The position numbers and the translations under genes were made by a program. Below are positions 57,765 through 64,000 of a stretch of DNA of 64,000 bases, in pieces (positions within the stretch are counted from its first letter, which is position 1; each line of letters begins with the position of its first letter). The notes under the pieces were generated by a model. That model searched no databases. It was not told where the DNA came from and saw nothing but the letters and a program-made list of their open reading frames with translations. Source of the DNA: Paracoccaceae bacterium (GTDB lineage Bacteria; Pseudomonadota; Alphaproteobacteria; Rhodobacterales; Rhodobacteraceae); contig JAPOXR010000032.1 of assembly GCA_026706985.1 (NCBI GenBank), forward strand, positions 1 to 64,000, in the 5' to 3' direction.

Positions 57765-58844
57765 ATGGACAACTCCGAGGCGCGTGTCTGGCTGGACAAG
57801 GCATGGATCAGGATACTGGAATCGGATCCCGGGAGTCCAGACAGCGAGATTGACCGCCTTGTGAATTCCAAGGTGTTGTCGATCCGCTATGCGGTAATTA
57901 CTCAGATGCTGGGAAAGATCGCCGACGAACACCGAAGCCTGCTGTTTCTTCAGATGGGCGATGGCAAATTACCGGGGGCGTGGGACGCACGAAGCTTTTG
58001 CTCGGCGGTCATCGTGCCGTGGGTCGCAGACAATCATGATTTGCTGGGGACGAGCCCGGATCCCTATGTCAACAACCCGCTTCGCCGCCCGCGATTGGAC
58101 GAGGGTGAGCAACAATTGCGCTATCGGAACGAATGGGATGCCTTGTTGACCTTCCTACTGCCGCTGGACTCGGCACCCGCGGGCGACCTTAAGGCTGCTT
58201 TTGTTCGATGTTTAGCAAGTGCAGCACGACGACTATCGGCTCAGTCCTTCGGATATCAGGTTCCGTATCGGGTGAGTCTGCCGCAGATGCTTCGCACATT
58301 GGAGGCATTTGTTGGTGAACCGAGTGGCGGTCTGCGCCCGTTAGTCGTAACCGCTGCCATGGTTTCCGTTCTGGGCCGTGCGTTCTCAATCTTCGCCGAG
58401 GTTTCGTCGCAAGGGCTGAATGAGGCGGATTCCATGACCGGTGCACCGGGCGATGTGATTTGTCTTGACGATGATGGCAAGACGGTTTTGGCAATCGAGG
58501 TGAAAGATCGCGCCTTGACCTTGGCAGATGTTCGCAGCTCAACACGGAAAGCCAGAGCCTCATCCGATCCATTGAGTAATCTTCTGTTCGCGACACCCAG
58601 TGTCCGGGAGGATGAACTGGGTGCAATCCGCCAAAACATGGAGACAGCATGGGCGTCTGGTCTGAACATCAGTCAAATTGACATCTTGGACCTTGCCAGT
58701 TCCACATTCGCGTTGCTTGCAGAGGAGTGGAGACCGGCACTCCTGCGCGAGATTGGAACAGAATTGGATAAACGGGGAGACCATCGCCACCGCCACGCAT
58801 GGCATGACCTTTTGTCGGAGATCGGTGGGGAGGACATGACATGA
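57765..58844 (+). CDS. SacI-family type II restriction endonuclease
   Basis: 359 residues. PYVNNPLRRPRLDEGEQQL resembles the conserved segment of the SacI restriction-endonuclease family, and GDVICLDDDGKTVLAIEVKD gives the PD-(D/E)xK active site (Asp, then Glu-x-Lys). It would cut DNA unless protected by the adjacent methylase. SacI itself recognises GAGCTC, but specificity cannot be transferred. It starts 3 bases after the methylase stop. Confidence 0.78.
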   Translation: MDNSEARVWLDKAWIRILESDPGSPDSEIDRLVNSKVLSIRYAVITQMLGKIADEHRSLLFLQMGDGKLPGAWDARSFCSAVIVPWVADNHDLLGTSPDPYVNNPLRRPRLDEGEQQLRYRNEWDALLTFLLPLDSAPAGDLKAAFVRCLASAARRLSAQSFGYQVPYRVSLPQMLRTLEAFVGEPSGGLRPLVVTAAMVSVLGRAFSIFAEVSSQGLNEADSMTGAPGDVICLDDDGKTVLAIEVKDRALTLADVRSSTRKARASSDPLSNLLFATPSVREDELGAIRQNMETAWASGLNISQIDILDLASSTFALLAEEWRPALLREIGTELDKRGDHRHRHAWHDLLSEIGGEDMT

Positions 58845-59451
58845 CCGGAAGGCCGCAGGCAACAGGACACAAACTGAGGGATACGAACCTTCGCTGGATA
58901 TCCTATGGGGACGGGTTGCGCGGGTGTTCTTCATTTACGGCAGGTTGTATCTCCGCAGCTCAGATTCAACGGGCGGATTGGCAAGCGGAGCGTGCACGCC
59001 CCATGGGGAATGCACAGGTCAGGTAACGTTCGATTGGGCTATGGCTGGCCGTAGTGGCTGCTGCTGTGGCTCCAGTCGTTTCTTTCACATGCATTACCAT
59101 CGTGGCTCCGAAGGGCCGATTCTTTGGAGGTTACAATGAAATGACCGGTGCCGGCGGTTGTTGCATTGTCCGCCGTGAGTGACCGCATACTCAACTGGAA
59201 TCGTCTCATTTTGAAGTCCGCACAACTACAAAAGTTGGTGGTGCATCGTAACCTGATTGAATGCGGGTCGTTGATGAGCGGCAGCTGTAAACGGAGCGAC
59301 CATTCACGTAGCATGCACGTCGGACTCGAAACGCCTTGCCGTCCATGCACTTGGCATCTTTGGCAAAATCCACCGCAGGCGGTTCGGATTGATGCCATAG
59401 GCTGGTTTGGATTCCGCTTGCGGCAAGGGGCGCCTCATTCTAGAAAGACAG
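58845..59451. other. Gap between the R-M pair and the TPP riboswitch
   Basis: About 600 bases. A 61-codon frame overlaps the endonuclease stop but shows no family signature. No tRNA or attachment site was recognised. Confidence 0.4.
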
Positions 59452-59537
59452 CTCCTCGGGGTGCCCGGAATCGCGGGCTGAGATGCGGAACATGCGAACC
59501 CGTTGAACCTGAACCGGTTAGTACCGGCGGAGGGAAG
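59452..59537 (+). promoter_or_regulatory. TPP riboswitch (thi box)
   Basis: The conserved thi-box strings are present in order: ctcggggtgcccg, gcgggctgagatg, cgaacccgttgaacctgaac, ccggttagtaccggcg, gagggaag. It precedes thiB by 43 bases, and the aptamer should shut off thiBPQ when thiamine pyrophosphate is plentiful. The short spacing and lack of a terminator suggest control of translation. Confidence 0.95.
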
Positions 59538-59580
59538 GCATTCTCACCCGACTTCCGCCGCCGAATTGAAGGAATGAGCT

Positions 59581-60567
59581 ATGCGCATGACCATGATTGC
59601 GGCAGGCCTGTTAGCGGCGTCTCCGGCGATAGCCGGGGATGTGCCTGTCCTGACTGTATATACCTATGACAGCTTCGTCGCCGATTGGGGGCCCGGACCG
59701 GCGATCGAAAGCGCTTTCGAAGCCGATTGCGACTGCGATCTCAAATTCACCGCCGCCGGCGATGGCGCGGCGCTGCTGGCGCGGATCCGGCTGGAAGGCT
59801 CGAGGAGCGACGCCGATATCGTGCTTGGCCTCGACACCAACCTGATTGCCGCCGCCACGGAGACCGGGCTGTTCGCTCCGCACCGGCAGTCACCTTCCGA
59901 CTTGGCGCTGCCGACGGATTGGGATGATCCGGTGTTTCTGCCCTATGACTGGGGATATTTCGCCTTCATTCACAACCGGGATCTGGCGGATGTTCCCGGT
60001 GATTTCACCTCGCTCGGCGAAAGCGACACAACGATCATCATCCAGGATCCGCGATCCTCGACGCCTGGCCTCGGGCTTCTGCTCTGGGTCAAGGCCGCCT
60101 ATGGAGACAAGGCGCCGGAAATCTGGGAGTCGCTCGCCGACAATATCGTGACTGTCACCCCCGGCTGGTCGGAAGCCTATGGCCTGTTTCTGGAAGGCGA
60201 AGCCGACATGGTATTGAGCTACACGACCTCACCCGCCTACCACCTGATCGCGGAGAATGATGATTCCAAAACAGCTTCGCTGTTTGCCGAGGGCCATTAC
60301 ATGCAGATCGAGGTTGCCGGGAAACTGGCAGGCAGTGATCAACCGGAACTTGCTGACAGGTTTCTGGCTTTCATGCTGACAGACGGGTTTCAGTCTCACA
60401 TCCCGACATTAAACTGGATGTACCCGGCGGTGATGCCGGAAGGGGGGTTGCCGGACGGGTTTGAAACCCTCATTGAACCGGGGCAGGCACTGTTGTTTGA
60501 CCCGGTTGAAGCCCGTGATCTGCGTCTGCAGGCGCTCGACGAATGGCGGACCGCGCTCAGCCGCTAG
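59581..60567 (+). CDS. thiB: Thiamine ABC transporter substrate-binding protein
   Basis: 328 residues, periplasmic. The signal peptide MRMTMIAAGLLAASPAIA is followed by VLTVYTYDSFVADWGPGPAI, the ThiB N-terminus. The YDWGYFAFIHNRD block and PGLGLLLWVKAAYG are typical ThiB ligand-site segments. It binds thiamine and its phosphates for delivery to ThiPQ. It overlaps thiP by 25 bases and follows the TPP riboswitch. Confidence 0.95.
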   Translation: MRMTMIAAGLLAASPAIAGDVPVLTVYTYDSFVADWGPGPAIESAFEADCDCDLKFTAAGDGAALLARIRLEGSRSDADIVLGLDTNLIAAATETGLFAPHRQSPSDLALPTDWDDPVFLPYDWGYFAFIHNRDLADVPGDFTSLGESDTTIIIQDPRSSTPGLGLLLWVKAAYGDKAPEIWESLADNIVTVTPGWSEAYGLFLEGEADMVLSYTTSPAYHLIAENDDSKTASLFAEGHYMQIEVAGKLAGSDQPELADRFLAFMLTDGFQSHIPTLNWMYPAVMPEGGLPDGFETLIEPGQALLFDPVEARDLRLQALDEWRTALSR

Positions 60568-62111
60568 CAGCCGCTGGCCGGGCCGGTATCACCGCGGCGG
60601 CGGCGGTCCCGGCCCTGATCGTCACAACCGGTGCGGCGGTTTTCATCACCGCCGGATCCGGCCAGGGGTTATCTGCCGCTGATTGGGCTGCGATCCGGTT
60701 CACATTGCTGCAGGCGGTCTTATCCTCGCTGCTGAGTGTGTTGCTGGCGATGCCCTTGGCAAGGGCGCTGTCGCGTCGATCGTTCCCCGGCCGCCGACTG
60801 GTCATCGCCTTGCTCGGCGCACCCTTCCTGCTACCGGTCATCGTTGCGATATTCGGTTTGCTGGCGGTGTTCGGCAGAAACGGGCTGGTGAATACCGCGC
60901 TTGAGGCCGTCGGCTTGCCGGGAATCAGCGTCTACGGGCTGCACGGGGTTGTGCTCGCGCATGTGTTTTTTAACCTGCCGCTTGCATCCCGCCTGCTGCT
61001 GCAGGGTTGGCTGGAAATTCCCGCCGAGCGTTTCCGGCTGGCCGCTTCGCTCGGAATGTCGGCCGCAGCTGTGCAGCGGCATCTGGAAGTGCCGATGCTC
61101 ATGCGGGCAATTCCCGGAGCCCTGCTGCTGATCTTTGTGATCTGCACGACCAGTTTCGCTGTTGCCCTGATTCTCGGCGGTGGACCGCGGGCAACGACGG
61201 TTGAACTGGCCATCTATCAGGCACTGCGTTTCGAATTCGATCTGCCACGGGCAGCGGTCATGTCGGCAATTCAACTGGTGCTGACAGGTCTGGCGGCAAT
61301 CGCCGCATTGCGGTTGGTCGCCGCTCCCCGCTTCGGCTCCGGTCTGGACCGCGTCACGCTCCGCCGGGATGCTGATCATCCACTGTTGCGCGCCACGGAT
61401 ATGGCAGTGATCACACTCGCCGCCATTTTCCTTTTGACACCTTTATTCGCGGTTTCGGCAGCCGGAATCCCACGCCTTGTTTCGCTTCCGCAACCGGTGC
61501 TGACCGCTGCATTCGTGTCTCTGTTTATCGCCCTCGCCTCAGCGCTTACGGTGGTGAGTGCCGGAACGCTGATGAGTGTGGCGGCCAGCCGGTTGGGACA
61601 GAGGGGTTGGGCCATTGAAGGGGCCGGGCTGTTCGCCATCGCGGCGTCACCCCTGGTCATCGGGACTGGCCTGTTCCTGATCATTAACCCTTGGCTGGAC
61701 CCGTCCCGGCTGGCTTTACCGGTTACTGTGCTTGTCAATTCAATGATGACGCTTCCCTTTGCGCTGCGGATCCTGATTCCGGCGGTTGAAACCATCGAGG
61801 CCGAGTATGGCAGGCTCGCCGATAGTCTCGGGATCACCGGGTTGGCCAGGTTCCGGCTCCTGCTCATTCCGCGTCTGCGCCGGCCACTCGGATTTTCAGC
61901 CGGTATCGCCGCAGCACTGAGCATCGGCGATCTCGGCGTTATCGCGCTCTTCGCCGACCCGGAAACGGCTACTCTTCCACTACAGATCTATCGCCTCATG
62001 GGCGCCTACAGAATGGACGAAGCCGCCGGCGGTGCATCACTTCTGATGCTCCTCGGCTTCAGCCTGTTCTGGATCTTTGACCGCGGAGGCCGCGCTGATG
62101 CTGGTGCTTGA
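60543..62111 (+). CDS. thiP: Thiamine ABC transporter permease
   Basis: 522 residues with about twelve membrane segments. Two fused permease halves each carry an EAA-type coupling loop, visible in RLAASLGMSAAAVQRHLEVP and RLADSLGITGLARFRLLLIP. This duplicated layout is standard for ThiP. The start ATG 60543 lies inside thiB and the end overlaps thiQ by 14 bases. Confidence 0.94.
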   Translation: MADRAQPLAAAGRAGITAAAAVPALIVTTGAAVFITAGSGQGLSAADWAAIRFTLLQAVLSSLLSVLLAMPLARALSRRSFPGRRLVIALLGAPFLLPVIVAIFGLLAVFGRNGLVNTALEAVGLPGISVYGLHGVVLAHVFFNLPLASRLLLQGWLEIPAERFRLAASLGMSAAAVQRHLEVPMLMRAIPGALLLIFVICTTSFAVALILGGGPRATTVELAIYQALRFEFDLPRAAVMSAIQLVLTGLAAIAALRLVAAPRFGSGLDRVTLRRDADHPLLRATDMAVITLAAIFLLTPLFAVSAAGIPRLVSLPQPVLTAAFVSLFIALASALTVVSAGTLMSVAASRLGQRGWAIEGAGLFAIAASPLVIGTGLFLIINPWLDPSRLALPVTVLVNSMMTLPFALRILIPAVETIEAEYGRLADSLGITGLARFRLLLIPRLRRPLGFSAGIAAALSIGDLGVIALFADPETATLPLQIYRLMGAYRMDEAAGGASLLMLLGFSLFWIFDRGGRADAGA

Positions 62112-62787
62112 CCGGTTGCGTTTCAACCGCGGTGGATTCCTTCTCGAAGCCGGGATCGAAATTGAATCAGGCGAGCATATTGCCGTGATCGGCCCCTCGG
62201 GGGGTGGCAAATCCACCCTGCTCGCATTGATCGCCGGGTTTGAACAGGCCGATCAGGGCCGTATCCTCTGGAACGGTGCCGACCTGTCAGCCAAGCCGCC
62301 GGCGGAGCGCCCGATCTCCATGCTGTTTCAGGACAATAACCTGTTTCCGCATCTCGATATTCTGACGAATGCCGCGCTCGGCATGGACCCCTCGGCACGG
62401 ACGGGACCTGAGGCGCGCCGCGCCGCGCACGCCGCGCTCGGCGAAGTCGGTCTTGCGGATCTCGCGTCGCGCAGACCAGCCGGTCTGTCGGGTGGTCAGT
62501 TGAGCCGGGCGGCTCTGGCGCGGGTGCTGATCTCGAACCGCCCGCTGGTGCTGCTTGATGAGCCCTTTGCCGCACTTGGCCCGGCGCAGCGGGCGGAAAT
62601 GCTGGAGCTTTTGTCGCGGCTTCTGCATGCGGCGACAATCCTCATGGTGACGCATAATCCCGAGGATGCGCAGCGTTTCGCCGGACGGACAATCTTTCTC
62701 GCCGAAGGCAGGCTGCGGCCGCCGTGCCGGACACCGGAATTATTCGCTGATCCCGACCCGCAACTGGCTGACTATCTCCGCCGCTGA
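62098..62787 (+). CDS. thiQ: Thiamine ABC transporter ATPase
   Basis: 229 residues from ATG 62098, which has GGAG 9 bases upstream; a TTG at 62077 gives 7 more. Walker A is GPSGGGKST, the Q-loop is MLFQDNNLFPHLD, the signature is LSGGQLSRAALAR, and Walker B is LVLLDEPFAALG followed by the switch His in MVTHNPEDA. Energises ThiBP. Confidence 0.94.
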   Translation: MLVLDRLRFNRGGFLLEAGIEIESGEHIAVIGPSGGGKSTLLALIAGFEQADQGRILWNGADLSAKPPAERPISMLFQDNNLFPHLDILTNAALGMDPSARTGPEARRAAHAALGEVGLADLASRRPAGLSGGQLSRAALARVLISNRPLVLLDEPFAALGPAQRAEMLELLSRLLHAATILMVTHNPEDAQRFAGRTIFLAEGRLRPPCRTPELFADPDPQLADYLRR

Positions 62788-62906
62788 GATTCCACCCATG
62801 GCAGCGGTTGACCGGAGAGATGTCCCGTTGCAAATGATTTCCGCAATTGCCTGTTGCGGCGGCGGCAAGGGACAAAGTCTGTATCCGGTCGGATGGGAGC
62901 ATCATT

Positions 62907-64000
62907 ATGCGGGAAAGCGGCTTCGCTCCGCTCGCAGGAATTCGCGTCATCGAAATGTCCCACATGATTATGGGACCGTCCTGCGGCATGTTCCTTGCCT
63001 TTCTGGGTGCCGATGTCGTCAAGATTGAACCTCCCGGCGGCGACAAGACCCGCGCCATGACGGGAATGGGCGGCGGTTTCTTCCCGACATTCAACAGGGG
63101 GAAGCGCTCGGTTGCGCTTGACCTGGAAACCGGTGAGGGGTGCCGGGCGCTGGACATGCTGCTCAGCAAGGCGGATGTCTTCGTTGAAAATTTCCGCGAT
63201 GAATCGCTGGCACGGATGGATCTGTCACCCGGACAGCTCAGAGAGCGTTACCCCGAGCTGATCGTCGCGTCCTGCAAGGGGTTTCTGCACGGGCCTTATG
63301 AGAACCGTACAGCGCTGGACGAAGTTGTGCAGATGATGACCGGCATGGCTTATATGACCGGACCGACGGGGATGCCGCTTCGCATCGGTTCTTCAGCCAA
63401 CGACATCATGGCTGGACTATTCGGTGCCTGCGCTGTCATGGGGGCGCTGCAATATCGTGACCGGGACGGGTGCGGACGAACCGTCCGCATCGGATTGTTC
63501 GAGAATTGCCTGCTGCTGGTGGCGCAGCATATGGTGCAGTTCGATATCAACGGTACCGAAGCCCCGCCGATGCCGGAGCGGGCATTCAGCTGGCCGGTCT
63601 ATGACATCTTCGAAACGGGAGACGGAAAGCCGCTTTTCCTGGGCGCGGTCACGGAAAGCCAATGGGACAGGCTCTGCGAAATTCTCGGGCTTGAGACGTT
63701 CCGGGATGATCCGCGTCTACAGACCAGACCACAGCAGATCGCGGCCCGGGACTGGACGATCCCGCTGATCCGGGAAGCCATTGCCGGGCACGAGTCGGTG
63801 CCTCTGATCAAGGCGCTGGAGGAGAAAGGACTTCCCTTTGCGCCCATCGCCCGGCCGGCGGAAATGTATGATGACCCGCATGTGCGGCGTCCGGGCGGTC
63901 TACTCACTTCCAGACTTCCGGAGGGCGGCTCCTTCCGTGCGCCCGGCCTGCCATTCGAAATCGACGGCGCGGCGGCGAATCCGCAGCTTGCCGATGTCCC
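62907..64000 (+). CDS. CaiB/BaiF-type CoA-transferase, 3' partial
   Basis: Class III CoA-transferase running off the window after 364 codons. LAGIRVIEMSHMIMGPSCGM is the N-terminal signature, DVVKIEPPGGDKTR the CoA-site strand, FNRGKRSVALDLETGEG and VFVENFRDESLARMDLS follow, and LDEVVQMMTGMAY holds the likely catalytic Asp. GGAG lies 7 bases before ATG 62907. The acyl substrate is unknown. It is 119 bases after thiQ and probably independent of it. Confidence 0.88.
   Translation, partial: MRESGFAPLAGIRVIEMSHMIMGPSCGMFLAFLGADVVKIEPPGGDKTRAMTGMGGGFFPTFNRGKRSVALDLETGEGCRALDMLLSKADVFVENFRDESLARMDLSPGQLRERYPELIVASCKGFLHGPYENRTALDEVVQMMTGMAYMTGPTGMPLRIGSSANDIMAGLFGACAVMGALQYRDRDGCGRTVRIGLFENCLLLVAQHMVQFDINGTEAPPMPERAFSWPVYDIFETGDGKPLFLGAVTESQWDRLCEILGLETFRDDPRLQTRPQQIAARDWTIPLIREAIAGHESVPLIKALEEKGLPFAPIARPAEMYDDPHVRRPGGLLTSRLPEGGSFRAPGLPFEIDGAAANPQLADV

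Noticed and set aside
58841..59026. 61-codon ORF overlapping the SacI-type endonuclease stop
   Set aside because: No protein signature or ribosome binding site. A very-short-patch repair gene was considered, but its motifs are missing.

Overview
This GC-rich window looks like an alphaproteobacterial chromosome carrying a large, layered accessory region. The host assignment is an inference. It rests on a Rhodobacter-type Gram-negative porin, a cobalamin cluster, a ZapE-type ATPase and a TPP-riboswitch-controlled thiBPQ transporter. No rRNA, tRNA or CRISPR array was found.

Layout. 1-1.0 kb: 3' part of an ISAs1-family element. 1.4-7.1 kb: porin with its terminator, then cobalamin genes (cobB and cobA on minus, cbiD and cobK on plus). 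7.1-8.9 kb: a DprA-like/phosphoribosyltransferase gene pair inserted after cobK, followed by a diverged scrap of a second cobK. 8.98-12.53 kb: a complete 3.55-kb IS1-family transposon with terminal inverted repeats and an 8-bp target duplication. It carries a retropepsin-like protease, an HNH nuclease and a DNA methyltransferase whose 5' end is interrupted by a 13-nt homopolymer. 12.6-13.9 kb: a HEPN-motif protein and a coiled-coil membrane protein. 13.9-16.8 kb: SDR, zapE and a secreted protein. 16.8-20.7 kb: a DnaA-domain-IV-like protein with an AT-rich phased repeat upstream, a periplasmic protein and a tyrosine recombinase. 20.9-26.4 kb: a two-gene presumptive defence operon (DUF4143 ATPase plus a 1369-residue NACHT-like NTPase ending in a PD-(D/E)xK nuclease) behind a perfect palindrome.

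26.6-53.7 kb holds a Dot/Icm (IncI-type, MPF-I) type IVB secretion and type IVb pilus system. It consists of dotD-dotC-dotB-icmT, a minus-strand operon ending in the coupling ATPase dotL/trbC, pilN-pilO-pilP-pilQ-pilR, then pilS, dotI, dotH, dotG and two further membrane proteins. A group II intron sits between icmT and dotL. A 5.8-kb patch of IS remnants, toxin-antitoxin pairs and a DUF429 gene separates pilR from pilS. dotL is interrupted inside its Walker A motif by a 305-residue intein with the hallmarks of the rare class 3 (WCT) type. No relaxase, DotO/TraU or DotA/TraY gene was seen, so the apparatus is incomplete within this window.

54-64 kb: an M48 peptidase lipoprotein, a broken SnoaL-like gene, a Dam/SacI-type restriction-modification pair, the thiamine uptake operon and the start of a CaiB-type CoA-transferase that runs off the end.

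The systems most worth following up are the class 3 intein in the T4SS coupling ATPase, the transposon-borne methyltransferase with a possible phase-variable tract, the NACHT-nuclease operon, the DprA-phosphoribosyltransferase pair and the iteron-like array beside the DnaA-like gene.
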